64,000 nt of DNA, taken from Pisaster brevispinus. Lineage: Eukaryota; Echinodermata; Asteroidea; Forcipulatida; Asteriidae. Where the stretch lies: NCBI GenBank assembly GCA_023634235.1, contig JAMKCF010000073.1, positions 400,668 to 464,667 on the forward strand. Direction: 5' to 3'. How positions within the stretch are numbered: the stretch's first letter is position 1; each line of letters begins with the position of its first letter. Below, piece by piece: positions 1-12,791 of this stretch. The translations under genes and the position numbers were made by a program. The notes beneath the pieces were generated by a model. The model saw only the letters and a program-made list of their open reading frames with translations. It ran no database searches and had not been told where the DNA came from.

Positions 1-3000
1 CCTGTCTCAGACGAAACGATGCGCAAAAAAATGGGACCCGTTTCCAGCATAGGAGAACAGCACATTTCCAGCCGCAAAAATTGTGCATGTTTTCGTTGCG
101 GACTACGCTCCACACTCTCAACTGCCCTCCCAAAATCGGGCGAAGTTGGGAAAATTTGGACACAAACAGAAGAAAAGAAAGACAAACAATGTATTGTGCC
201 AAAACAAACATACAAATACCCCAACAAACAAACAAACAAACTAAACAACAAAATTTAGTATAGAGAAATTGCACGTTCTATCTGCACACCCTCAACCTTA
301 ACTGCCCTCCCCGGGCGAAGTTTTGAAAATTCGGGCAGAAACAGAAGAAAACACAATTGTACCAAAACAAACATACAAACACCCCCCCAAAAAAAAAAAA
401 AATAATACAATAAAATAAATAAAAAATAAAAATAAAAAAATAAATAAAAAAAAACAATAAAATAAACAACGACAAACAGTATAGAGAAATCGTAACATCT
501 ATTTGTTTCCAGTGTCAACAAATTGGTCTAATAAATTACTTTTCTCTTTTTCAAAGTGTCCCCCATGCACCCATGAAACTTGTCACAAATCTATCTCTAG
601 CTAAAACCAACAATCATATTATTCACAACTTAGCAGAGATAGTCTCTAAAGCCACAAACATTCCCTCTTAATCAAAATACCACACTCATTAGGTAGTTTG
701 GATACAAACTGAGACGATGTGTCTCTACGGGGAAAGGTTCACTTCCCTTTCAGGGAGTTAGCACGTGTAGTGCAGCTGTAGTAAGAGTTAAATATTGTGT
801 TTATTAATACATTAATGTGTGAAGTTTACTCTTGTTAGGCTTGCAACCGCTTGACACAATTCATGAATGTCCTTGTGGAGATTCAAATTTTAAGGTCGAG
901 CAATTTTCAATTTAATGAACTTATTCTAGTGTTATGCTAATTACCTATATTTTAATTAATTAGAGGCTATAACATGTGGCTACATAAAACACAATTTGTA
1001 AAGCATAAACAAATTGAGGAGTAGAACTGGATGGAAAGGATGGGGTAAATTGAAAGATTGAGAGAGACGTATGCACTAATTTAGTGTTTACCAGACACAG
1101 CTGCGGTACACGTGCTTTTCTCGAAGGGTATACTGAGTGTATCTGAGAATTTCTCCTTTTTGTTGATCCAAACATCATTCTTCCGCAAAAAGACCGCACT
1201 GCTAAAATTCCAGACAGTGTTTTGTACGGATTTTAATGTTTTAGAAAGATAACATTATTATTATTCATAGAACCCAGTGATGAGTTGGCTCTACCCAAAC
1301 AGGGGAGACAAAAACAACAAAACTGTTTGGCATTGATTTACCTCGACCCTGTTATCTTTACGATACATTTTCAAGTAACGTTTACTTTTGGATTCTCAAT
1401 TAATGGTAGGGCGCCACCATCTTCTATCAACACTATTGCCCACAAGCAAGTGAATAACTGACTACTTATGACAGACAGCTTCAGCGATGTGAAGGCATTC
1501 ATTGTAGTTAAACAGTTACACGTAATCTCCAATTTAATTTTAATTCATTCATATCAAAATAACAACCGCTTCTAGTTTTATAAAACAAAAACATTTAAAA
1601 AGAAACATGTAAAACAAATTGGGTAGTAATATTTTCTATGTTGATCCTTAAATGTACAGACAATGTAATGAAATGGGACCATCTGGAAGGATTGGGTAAA
1701 TTAAGACGCCACCCGCCCCCAAATAGGGGAGAGTCCAGATGAGTTCACCTCTAAAAATTAGTATTGATAAAATCGTTCTTCAACCTAGTGGTTTAAGTCT
1801 TGCTTTGGAACTGCACTCAGACCTTACACGCCGTGCACACATTGTGTATATACAAGTTATGGGATTTTGTGTAAACAAATTATCAATAAAATACACATTA
1901 ACCTTGACTTAAAACTATCTGTTCCGACTATAAGGTTGTGCCCTTGTTTATAATCAACGACATTTATCATTCAGGCCCAAATAAAATAAAATTTGCTGAA
2001 TATTACTCTTTATGGCTTTACTGTATTAATTGTACATACCCGTTTTATGTATGATGTCCAATGATGTCATGTTTCAAATTTCGATCTGAAAGAGTATCAA
2101 ATAAAATGGCATTTTATACCATTTAATTTAGTAATGTTTCCCCCACTTACTGGAGGAATCTATCTTTTGAAAGATGAGTGCATCACAAAACTGAAATTGA
2201 CCTCGGGGCCCCTCTTTAATTGAGACAGTTGGATCAACTTTTTAGGCCTTGAGGGCAGATCCATTAGTTAAAGAAATCAGAAACGCACAATTCTGTTGTG
2301 ATTGTCCCACCGTCAGAAGAATCTATTTCCTCCTTCAGACTCGCATATTCCGTTTATACAAAAACAATAATATATTATTAGTTCCCCTTGTTTAATAAAA
2401 GATCCAGAGATCTTTCCTCCAGTTCTTAGTTTTGTTGTTAGTTCGGCACAACAAAAACAACTTTTTCAAATTAAAGATGGTGTCATAGATGGGTAAATTA
2501 CTCAAAACATTTACCACCATAGAAAGCCTTACTTTGGTAAGAAGCTCTGCAGCTGTTGATTGTAATAACTATTTTTTAAAGAAAGTTTTCACTTCGAACT
2601 AATATGCATTTTTCGCCCCGAGTTGTTTGAGAATCTGAGAACGTATTGAGCATGAATAGTTTCATAGATTTGTTTCGGGGTTGAATGAAATTTCAAATTC
2701 CCATGGTGTCCGTTTGCGAATGGTGCGGCCAGTTGCGAATGGGACCCGCTGTCACCTTGGTAAACGTGGATGGATTTGACGTTCTTGTGAAAGTGCAGTG
2801 AAAAGTTTTTGCTGTTTTGTTCACAAGTAGACACTGTGTTCAGCTGAAACTTTTATATATGACTTGTGTTGTATCTTTGTTAATAATTTTGCCAATACAT
2901 CAGCATTACGTTGACTTAAACCAATCTATGACACAACCCTGAAAAGTAAACATTAACAACTATCATTTCCCCTTTTTAGTAAAGGGTATAGGCAAATCTT

Positions 3001-4350
3001 CTGCCATTTCTCAGTTTTGTTAGTTTAGCAAAAATCGACAACTTCCGTATTGACAATTTAATATTCCGTTTTCTCAAATTAGGTCATTGATTCTGTCCTC
3101 CAGGAAATGGGCAATACTACAGTCTGTAGTAGGTTTTTGCATTTTTCCCCATAATTCCGCCAAGGAAATTAACAAAAAATTCAACTTTTGGGCAGTCCAC
3201 CATCAAACCATGCGGAAACATATGGCAGGTGTTATTTGCACAGGGTAGAGTTCATTCACCTTGAATTTTAATACAAATCCTGTGGTCTGGAGGGCTGCCA
3301 TCTGTTTGTACACATAAATCTTGGCAAAGTCTCAAGAGATAGGGTACTTGATACAACCATCAACCATTCTGTAATGTAGCTATCAGAGGAAGCCTGTGTG
3401 AGACTGGTTGACCTTTATCAAGGTAACAGACACCATGCTAACCCAAACATCCACATGTGTGTGTCTGGGGGGGGGGTAGTAGATTTCCCAAAAACCTTCT
3501 ATAAACTATAGTTAGTGCCACGCAATACAGTATGCATTCGGAAGTATGCATTAGGCCTGTATTTAGCAAAATAATTTACCAAAATAACATTGGAAATGAT
3601 TTGTTTACAATTATTATGACTGAAAACATCTACAAACCCTCTGAAAGGTCTTGGGATTTGTAATAATGGGTTTATAGCTTTCTTCCCGGGTGTGGTAAGA
3701 TTTCGCCAAACCTACTACAAACTGTAGTAGTGCACTTGTCATACAGTCACATGTTACGTAACTTTCGACCTCCAGGGGGATAAGAATATAGTTGATTTTT
3801 TTTGGTCTGTCCTCTAAATGAAATAAAATATGTTGTTGTTTTTTATCCAGGTTTTTATCCAAATCATACATGAACATTGAAAAACATAAATTAAATTATC
3901 GGTTTCTAGAGCAGATGAACCGATGGCGAGATGAATGCCCAGTAACAATACTCGAACACGAATTCTCAACACATATTGTAAATTATCTGTTTTGTTGCAC
4001 TGTTCTATTTATCAAAACTATAAATCACAATCAATTTAATTTATTGAAATTTGTCCCAGTACCCGATAAAGAACAATGTTTAGTAGTGTGCTGACAGAAA
4101 CTGTAAGACCTTGCCCACTTGTTAGATTTGAGGAGATATTTTTTTAAATAAAATTAAAATTGGTAACTGAGAATTGGTTGTGTTTGTGTGTTGTAGTTTA
4201 GACAAAAGAGTTCTCTATTTGTGGGTTTTAATTGATATTGAGGTAGATCCCCGCGGCCCCACCAGTTGGATGCGAACGTAGATCTTAATATTTTACAAAG
4301 TTAAAGAACTTGCCTTTTTTCTTCGTTTACTTTCCTTGATAATTGTAAAA
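1..4350. repeat. Block B, copy 1 (left end outside window)
   Basis: Non-coding sequence that recurs many times in this window in the same internal order. Landmarks are CCAACAATCATATTATT near 604, GAGACGATGTGTCTCTACGG near 711, GTAACGTTTACTT near 1376, a CACATTGTGTATATA stretch near 1840, AAAGATGAGTGCATCACAAA near 2170, CACTGTGTTCAGCTGAA near 2832 and GCAGATGAACCGATGGCGAG near 3911. No open frame of note or known protein motif is seen. Possibilities are a large non-autonomous transposon or a plain segmental duplication; I cannot define its termini. Confidence 0.8.
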
Positions 4351-4370
4351 ATAAAAAAAAAATCCTAAAC

Positions 4371-4713
4371 AAACAAACACCCCAACAAACAAACAAACAA
4401 ACACCCAACAAACAAACAAACAAACAAACACCTAACACCCCAACAAACACCCCAACAAACAAACACCCCAACAAACAAACAAACAAACAAACACCCCAAC
4501 AAACAAACACCCAACAAACAAACAAACAAACAAACAAACAAACAAACACCCCAACAACCCAACAAACGAACAAACAAACAAACAAACGAACAAACAAACA
4601 AACAAACAAACAAACAAACAAACAAACAAACACCCCAACAAACAAACAAACAAACAAACAAACAAACAAACAAACAAACAAACAAACAAACAAACAAACA
4701 AACAAACAAACAA

Positions 4714-4792
<79 letters not shown>

Positions 4793-5193
4793 AACAAACA
4801 AACAAACAAACAAACAAACAAACAAACAAACAAACAAACAAACAAACAAACAAACAAACAAACAAACAAACAAACAAACAAACAAACAAACAACAAACAA
4901 ACAAACAAACAAACAAACAAACAAACAAACAAACAAACAAGCAAACAAACAAACAAACAAACAAACAAACAAACAAACAAACAAACAAACAAACAAACAA
5001 ACAAACAAACAAACAAACAAACAAACAAACAAACAAACAAACAAACAAACAAACAAACAAACAAACAAACAAACAAACAAACAAACGAACAAACACCCCA
5101 ACAAACACCCCAACAAACAAACAAACAAACAAACAAACAAACAACAAACAAACAAACAAACAAACAAACAAACAAACAAACAAACTAACAAAC
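4371..5193. repeat. (CAAA)n microsatellite with inner (CAGA)n
   Basis: About 0.8 kb of CAAA tetranucleotides with a pure CAGA tract at about 4719-4787 and scattered CACCCCAA variants near both ends. The period of four leaves several frames open, so the long Cys/Leu/Phe/Val-rich minus-strand frames here are artefacts. It sits at the junction of block B copies 1 and 2. Confidence 0.97.
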
Positions 5194-5542
5194 AAACTAA
5201 ACAACGAAAAGCAAAGTATAGAGAAATCGTAACAGATATGTTTTACTAGTGTAAACAATTGGTCTACTAAATCTCTGTGTCCCCATTCAAATCGTCACTC
5301 ACAAATCTGTCTAAGGCTAAAACCAACAATTATATTATTTACAACAGCAGAGATAGTCTCTAAAGCCACAAACATTCCCTCTTAAACAAAATACCACACT
5401 CATTAGGTAGTTTGGATACAAACTGAGACGATGTGTCTCTACTGGGAAAGGTTCACTTCCCTCCCAGTGAGTCAGCAGGTGTAGTGAAGCTGCAGTAAGA
5501 TTGAATTTTCGTTTAATTAATACAATAATGTGTGAAGTTGAC

Positions 5543-5702
<160 letters not shown>

Positions 5703-6713
5703 TGGTTTATTCATTGCAACTGTTGACACCATTCAATATCCTTGTGGAGTTTCTAAATTTTCAGGTCGAATTATTTCCATTTAATGTATTTTTTAGCCTC
5801 ATGCTAGTTACTTGTACCTAAGGAATTACAGGATATATCCCACAGCTACATAAGACACACTTTTTTAAACACATACAAATTTAGGAGTATTACTTTTTAA
5901 GTTGATCCTTTGAACTGATGTGAACATGCAATGAGATAGAACTATCTGGAAGGTTGTGTGTAAATTAACAGCTGTAGTACACGTACTTTTCTCGAGGGGT
6001 ATACTGAGTATAACTGAGAGAATCTTCTTCTGGTTGAGTAAATCCAAATATCATTCTTTCGCTACAGACCGCACTGCTAGCTTTCAAGTCAGCGTTCTGT
6101 ATGCATTTTAATGTTTTAGAAAGAGTACACTATATTAATAGATCCACAGTGATGATTTGGCTCTACCCAAACAGGGGAGAAAAGGAAAATTGTAACAGTT
6201 GGGCATTGATTTACCTTTATCCTTTATCTTTAAGATACATGTTCGAGTAACGTTTACTCCTGGATTCTCATGTATTGGTAATGAGCCACCACCTTCTTTC
6301 GTCACTGTTGCCCCACCCACAAACAAATACAATATACCTGATTTCAGCGATGTGAAGGCATTCATTTTGATTCAAACAATTACAAATAATCTCGAATTTA
6401 ATATTTTTAAAGTCCTTTATAAAATTCATCAACCGTCTCTTTTAATACATGACGCCACCCCACCTCCAAATAGGGGAAACCAGATGAGTTGAACTCAAAA
6501 AATTATGATTGCTATAATTATTCTAAAACTTAGTGGTTAAGGTCTTGCTTATTAAGAGCTGCACTCAGACCTTACAAGCCGTGCACACAATGTGTTTATA
6601 TTTACTCCCCCAACAAAAAGCTGATTTTACCTTAAGCCAGAAATCGGCTCAGCCTGATAGGAACGTGAATCAACTCCCTGACAAAAGTTATTTCATTTCC
6701 CGCTACTTTCTCT

Positions 6714-6793
<80 letters not shown>

Positions 6794-6794
6794 T

Positions 6795-6825
<31 letters not shown>

Positions 6826-6932
6826 CATGCAGGCATGCAGGCAGGCAGGCAGGCAGGCATGCAGGCATGCAGGCAGGCATGCAGGCAGGCAGGCAGGTAT
6901 GCAGGCAGGCAGGCAGGCTGGCAGGCAGGCAA
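6714..6932. repeat. (CAGG)n microsatellite with CATG variants
   Basis: About 55 CAGG units. The last third carries CATG and TAGG variants. It lies in block B copy 2, where the related sequence near 51720 has no expansion. Confidence 0.97.
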
Positions 6933-8269
6933 GCGAGCAAGGTCAAATTCAGTTTGTGATCCAATTGAAAATAGTTCCAATTCTCTAACCTCAGTATGAA
7001 ATGCCTCTGTGTTTGATACCCTCAAGTGCAATTTTCGTGTACAGTTCAAAAACGTTCGCTGACGTCACATTTCAAAAATTTGGTCTGTACATTTTGTACA
7101 GATGTTTTATTTAGTTCATGGTCTGAATTTTGATGACGTTCAATCAAACGTCTTTGAATTTGACCTTTTCACTGGCGCGAAAAGTCCACTTTGAAATGTA
7201 CAGACCCGTTTGTTTTGAATGTCACATGATGTGATGTTTCAAATTTCGCTCTTAAAGAGTATCGAATAAAATGGCATTTTATACCATTCAACTTATAGTT
7301 TCCCCGCTTACAGGATGATTCTATGTATTGAAAGATGAGTGCATCACAAAACTGAATTTGACCTCGTGACCCCTCTTTAGTTTAGACAGTTGGAACAACT
7401 TTGTAGGTCTTGAGGGTAGATCCAATAATTATAGGAACCAGACACACAACATTCTTTTGCTTGTCCACCTTTAGAAGAATCTCATATGCTGTTAAAAATA
7501 AATAACAGTAACAAGTATCAGTTCCACTTATTTAATAAAAGACCAGAGATCTTTCCTTCAATGCTCAGTTGTTTTGTTAATTCGGCTAAAATAAACAAAT
7601 TTCACTCCGTTTTGAAATTTAAACATTTCGTTTCCTCAAATTAAAGGTTGTGACATAGATTGGTAAATACTCAAAAATTTAACCCCATAAAAGCATTACT
7701 TTGGTAAGAAGCTCTGCAGATTTTGATTGTATGAACTATTTTGAGAAATGATTTACTTCGAATTAATATGGATTTTTCGCCCCGAGTTATTTGAATCTGA
7801 GAACGATTCATGCATGAATAGTTTCTCAGAGTTTTTCAGGGTTGATTATTTGTTCTTCAAATTTATGTGGTGTCCCTTCTCAAATAGTGCGGCGAAAGAT
7901 GCGGATGGTACCCGCTGTCACCTCGCTAACGGTTGATGGATTCAACATTCTTGTAAAAATGCCATTAAATGTGTTTGTTTTTTTGTAGACACTGTGTTCA
8001 GCTGAAACTTCCAGACATGACTGTTATTTGTATCTTTGTTGAAAATGTTGCCAAAACATCAGCATTACATTGACTGAAACTATGACAAAGCCCTGAAAAA
8101 TAAACAATAACAACTATCATTTCACCTTGTTTAATAAATAGTACTGACTATTTTTCCGCCATTTCTCAGTTTTGTTAGTTTACCTTAAATAGACAACTTC
8201 CTTATTGACAATTAAATATTCCGTTTCCTCAAATTAGGTCATTGATTATGGTATGGACAAGGACATAGA

Positions 8270-8790
8270 CAGCCTCGCTACCATGGGCAGCGCGCCGTAT
8301 CGATACCTCTCGTCGCTAAACCCCTGGGAGGGAAACACTGAAAATCAATGCTGATTGGCTAAACAAAATGTACTGCTTTGCGTGCACGCTTGTTAAAAAC
8401 ATTCGAACGCTTGCTGGGCGCTTGTCGGGCGCTTGTCGGATCTCCCCGGACGCTTAGTACGCGCGTGTAAAAATGCACGTATTTCGACGCAATACGTTTC
8501 AAATGAATCATGTTTTTACATGGTCGTCATAAATTGCATACAGTTAGACGAATCACAAGATCGAAAAATAATGAGAGGGGCCAGTTGCTCCATGACTTGA
8601 TGCGTCCTTTGACAGCGCGCTCTGCGTAGTCTCTAACACAGAATGGATCAACCACAGGACTAATTAAAATATCCAAAATATTTTGATATTTTAAAGTCAC
8701 ACTTCCAGGGGTTACAATCGAGCAAGGCATTCTGGGAAAGAAAAAAAAAACATGGCGCGGCGAGATTGTACACCACTGGGAACGAGGTTG
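8270..8790. mobile_element. Mutator-like non-autonomous DNA element, 521 bp
   Basis: The insertion is flanked by a perfect 9-bp direct repeat GGACATAGA (8261-8269 and 8791-8799), present once as AAGGACATAGATGATT at the empty site in block B near 32675. Its ends form imperfect inverted repeats: CAGCCTCGCTACCATGGG at the left, and the complement of the right end reads CAACCTCGTTCCCAGTGG. The interior is CpG-rich compared with the surroundings and has no transposase. A 9-bp duplication suits the Mutator superfamily; an 8-bp hAT reading is a weaker alternative. Confidence 0.75.
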
Positions 8791-9040
8791 GGACATAGAT
8801 GATTTATTTTGGTCTGCCCTTCAAGTGAAATCATTTATGTTGTGTTTTTTATCCTGATTTTAATCCAAATCATTCATAAAAAAAACAAAAATTAAAATTA
8901 CCGGATTATGGAGCAGATGAACCGATTGCAAGATGAATGCCCAGTAACAATACTCGACCACGAACCCTCAAGACCTATTGGTAACTATCTGTTTTTGTTT
9001 GTACTGTGCTATTTATCAAAACTAAATCAAGAGCAATTTA

Positions 9041-10405
9041 AAGGGGCACACCGGCTTCGTTGGGCTATTTGGGCTACAATATAGGCTAAAATATGACTTC
9101 AAAGGTCTTCCAGGAATGGAGAAGAACGGTTCCTAAAAGAAACCATCAAATTTTACCGTTTTCGAGCATTTAAAAAAAAACCGAAGGTCACGTGCTTTAT
9201 CCGAACCCCAAAAGTGGTTCGGATAAATCACGTGATCTTCGGAGTTAGTTTTACTTCCAGCCGTATAAAAGTAAATTACTGAACCAAATTTAAATATGTT
9301 TTTTTTTTTAATATTCATGAGTATTTGACAAAAAAGACTATGTATTCAGATTATTGATACATTTTGTAAATAATGATGAAAAATCGAATGTAAGATTCGT
9401 ATTCAGAGAGTCCGTGCAACCGAAGAGTGTTTAACGGCGCACCAGCGTGGGAGCTAGCGGAACGTAAACCTTGGGGCATATCCCGTACAGCCGGTGCCGT
9501 GTCTCGTGGGGCCAGAGAGACAAACCCCGGGGCATGAACTCCCCAGCTTGCCGGTCTAGCCGTGAGCTTGGGAGCTTGTCGGAGGGGTAGGGAGCCAGAC
9601 CAACAATTACGTTTTTTTTACGTTTTAGTCTGATACCCCTAGCTATTATCATTAACTATTGCAACGTGTTGCCTGCGCTACACACGCGGGACGACGACGG
9701 GGAATATTTATCCCATACAGCTCGTCTACTTCTATGATAGCTGCACAATGTCCACCCCTCCCCCAAATTGCTGCTTTTGCTGGCTTTCCCTTTGGATTTA
9801 TCGTGTTTTTTTTTTTTACTTTTCGCTGGACCACCTTCTGGGTGTTTTTCCTTGCTATGTTTTTTTGTACCGATCCTTGGATGTCGAAGAAACGTTCTCC
9901 ATTGCAAGTGCACAGAATATAGTTCGTCGTCGTATACAGAATACAGGTTGGGGTGGTTTTCGCGGTCGTAACCAATAACTGTTTCAATGGCAAGTTCAAC
10001 CATCCGAAACAGTTATTGGTTACGACCGCAATCGGACTTCGACTAGGACTGACCATGAGCAAGGAACCTTGCTCTATCTATGGGCTGACGTCCTTTCATG
10101 TCTGTTTTTTATTTACACGGCGGTCGTGAATTTGTATAGAATTTGTGCTTGATTGATATGAAGTCTGGATCCTCTTGCCTCGCCATTGTTATAATCGATA
10201 CATAAACAGAGCACCAGTCTACTTACAGCATTGCGCAACATTGTCACGTAAACTTGACAGTTGCAACGGCTGGAATTGCGAATAAGCTGACCTTTGACCG
10301 CGTTTTTCCACATTTTTCGTTTATTACGTGATATTTTGATGATTTTTTTTACAACAACCATTTCACATCACTATATCAGGTCAACACTAAGCCGGTGTGT
10401 CCCTT
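9041..10405. mobile_element. TIR DNA element, about 1.37 kb, with inner hairpins
   Basis: The termini AAGGGGCACACCGGCTT and AAGCCGGTGTGTCCCTT are inverted repeats with one mismatch. They are flanked by CAATTTA at 9034-9040 and 10406-10412. The empty site is intact in block B near 4033 and 32930. Inside is a perfect 24-bp inverted repeat (9962-9985 with 10006-10029, 20-base loop) and a near-perfect one at about 9188-9236. The minus-strand frame 9652-10062 has no transposase motif I recognise. Superfamily not assigned. Confidence 0.75.
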
Positions 10406-10762
10406 CAATTTATTGCAAATTTGTCCCAGTACCCGATAGAGAACAATGTTTAGTATTATGCTGACAGAAACGGTAAGACCTTGCCCGCTTGTGAAGATTT
10501 GAGGAGTAAATACTTTTGAAATAAAGTTGAGATTGGTAATTGAGAATTTGTAATGTTTGTGTGTTATTGTTTAAACAAAAATAATAAAATCATCCTATTG
10601 AGTTTCTTTATTTGTCTCCGCGTCCCCTCCAGTTGGATACGAGCGTAGATCTAAAAAAAAAGATGCTGGTCTTTATCTCGGTTCACTTTTTTTATTCCTG
10701 GCTACGCGGCAGCTAATGGTTGTTATGCCTTCTGACTGAAAAAAAAATATGTTGATTAGAAA

Positions 10763-10832
10763 GGGAGACCGCTTACAGCTGGCAGAGCGCCGGTAGGTAA
10801 TCTGGAGGTCGTTGGTTCAAGTTCCGTTCCTG
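10763..10832 (+). other. tRNA-like relic
   Basis: CAGCTGGCAGAGCGCCGG resembles a tRNA A-box and D-arm, and GGTCGTTGGTTCAAGTTCC resembles a B-box and T-arm. No paired acceptor stem is evident, so this is more likely a SINE head or decayed tRNA than a working gene. A sister copy lies at 61425-61490, also between block B and a receptor. Confidence 0.5.
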
Positions 10833-10924
10833 AAAACATTCTTTTTAAAACCCAAATTATTAAAAAATTACCCAGTCTGCTTCTTTCGTAGTTTATTACT
10901 TGATAAAAAAATATATATAGAGAG

Positions 10925-11150
10925 TGTCGTTTCTCGTAAGTGTGTTGCAAATAGACTGGCTCTCAGAGAATAGATTGAAGCGTATGTTGAAAATGAGGCT
11001 GCCAAATAGACTTGGCTCACAGAGCATAGACTGATACGTGTTTTTGAAGACGAGGCTGTCAAATATAATGACTTACAGAGCGTAGACTGATACGTGTGTT
11101 GAAAATGAGGCTGTCAAATAGACTGGCTCACAGAGCATAAACAAATGCAA
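10925..11150. repeat. 56-bp minisatellite upstream of G1
   Basis: Four diverged units containing TAGACTGATACGTGTGTTGA and AATGAGGCTGTCAAATAGA; neighbouring units start at 11027 and 11083. Related arrays precede G6 (51966-52175) and G7 (61590-61775). Confidence 0.85.
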
Positions 11151-11455
11151 ACAATTACGAAAAAATTCGGTTAAATTCGGGCTATTTAACTATAAAATCT
11201 TACATACATTAAAACTGTTTTCTGTTTATTTACAATGATGTTTTAAAAAATAAATGACTTTTTTTCTGCCAAGCTAGAGTCTATGATTGTTTTAGCCGTT
11301 TTAATTATTTTTGTTAATTAATTTTGTTAATAACTTATGTTTAATTAGTGAAAATATTAAATTAGCGCCATCACAGCTTTCATAACAATGCCCCACGCCT
11401 AACATCTGGCTTTTACATAATGGGGGGGGGGGGCTAGCTAGAAACTACACTCAAT

Positions 11456-11599
11456 CATGGAGGCTACCTCCATGACCCAATAAACTCCGCCAGTAACCCT
11501 CTGACCGTCTGCAATAAACTACCCAGCCATGGAGGCTTCCTCCATGACCCAATAAACTCCACCAGTAACCCTCTGACCGTCTGCAATAAACTACCCAGC
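11456..11599. repeat. 72-bp direct tandem duplication
   Basis: Two near-identical 72-bp units start at CATGGAGGCT (11456 and 11528) and share ACCCTCTGACCGTCTGCAAT. No coding role seen. Confidence 0.9.
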
Positions 11600-11707
11600 C
11601 ATGACAACACAAATTATCTGTAAACTCTATCTCTCTTCAAGCCAGCAAAACATGAATGACAGGTCACTACCCAAGTGAGCTAACACAGCTTGACTTGGGG
11701 AGGAGGG

Positions 11708-12273
11708 TATGGCAAGCCATATGCCCAATAATTCGATAAACACTGTTTATCGCCGAGAAAAACACTGTTTATCGCCGATAAATACTGTTTATCGCCGATA
11801 AACAATGTTTTTCGACAGTGTTTATCAACTGATAAACACTGTTTATCGAATTATTGGGCATTTGGCGTCGGCGTAAAACTGTGTTTATCGAACGATAACA
11901 CAGTTTTTCGATAAACCGTGTTTATCAGTTGATAAACAGTGTTTATCGAAAAACTCTGATTATCACCTCGAAAAAATCCTTTTTTAGCTTGATAAACATA
12001 GTTTCTCGATAAACAGTGTTTATAAACAATGTTTATCTCGATAAACTCTGTTTATCAGTGTTTATCGAGATAAACTTTGTTTATCAAGTGATAAACATAG
12101 TTTTTCTCGAAAAACATTGTTTATCAGTCGAAAAACATTGTTTATCGGCGATAAACAGTGTTTATCGGCGATAAACAGTGTTTATCGGCGATAAACAGTG
12201 TTTATCGGCGATAAACAGTGTTTATCGGCGATAAACAGTGTTTATTGCATTATTGGGCATATGACTTGCCATA
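11708..12273. mobile_element. Fold-back element with GATAAACA/TGTTTATC palindrome array
   Basis: The outer inverted repeats are TATGGCAAGCCATATGCCCA at the left, and a right end whose complement is TATGGCAAGTCATATGCCCA. GGAGGG flanks both ends directly as a probable target duplication. The interior is a string of odd palindromes GATAAACA-N-TGTTTATC, becoming perfect 20-bp direct repeats at about 12131-12250. By hand I count about 18 TGTTTATC and a similar number of GATAAACA. It sits about 540 bp before the G1 start. It could act as a forkhead/GATA site cluster or be an inert fold-back repeat. Confidence 0.8.
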
Positions 12274-12577
12274 GGAGGGACTGGTTGCAAACCAGACACA
12301 TAGCCACAGCTGTCGGCAAGACGTCAGACACTTGCTACACACAAAGAACAGACGGCTCAACTTATGAAAGGGTTAGATCTTGGGAGGTCTGTATTTGACA
12401 TGGGATATTTATTTGTCTTGGACCTGACACCCCCCCCCTTTTAGATATATGGAATGGTTTTGCCTGGGATGCCAGGGAGTTTGAGTCCCACAAGTCATTA
12501 CACTTTGGAGATTATGCTAATTTTATCATTGTGTGGAGCACATCTGTCCACCCACCTTCCCCTCATTTAAGGGTATA

Positions 12578-12621
12578 GAGGAAGTCATGCCCGTATTGGT
12601 TTAATTAATGCAAGAGGAAGT
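12578..12621 (+). promoter_or_regulatory. Two PU.1/ETS-type boxes upstream of G1
   Basis: GAGGAAGT occurs at 12578-12585 and 12614-12621, about 240 and 200 bases before the G1 ATG. The second, in context AAGAGGAAGTTAAAATTACC, is matched upstream of every complete receptor copy. GAGGAAGT is the classic core of vertebrate PU.1 sites; use here is inferred from conservation. Confidence 0.6.
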
Positions 12622-12791
12622 TAAAATTACCAGACATACATGTTATTTGCAGTGTCCCGTTTATGAGATAACATCATTATCCACAGCTCCAACACTTTGG
12701 AATTTTGGGTAGCGGAATTTTTTGTCAAGGAAGAGCAGAGAAAATTATATGCTAGCTTCTATCAAAGCTTTACATGTAGATTTTACTGTAC

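Noticed and set aside
1838..1870. TATA-box promoter (TGTATATA) in block B driving a gene
   Set aside because: The motif recurs in several block B copies with nothing coding downstream; kept only as a feature of the repeat.
4301..5258. Three overlapping ~250-300 codon minus-strand frames rich in Cys, Leu, Phe, Val
   Set aside because: Same cause: (CAAA)n microsatellite, no start context, no domain.
9652..10062. 136-codon minus-strand frame as a gene
   Set aside because: It lies wholly inside a TIR element, overlaps its hairpin, and has no recognisable motif.
12131..12250. CRISPR-like 20-bp regular repeats
   Set aside because: Units are contiguous palindromes without spacers, in animal DNA, inside a fold-back element with inverted ends.
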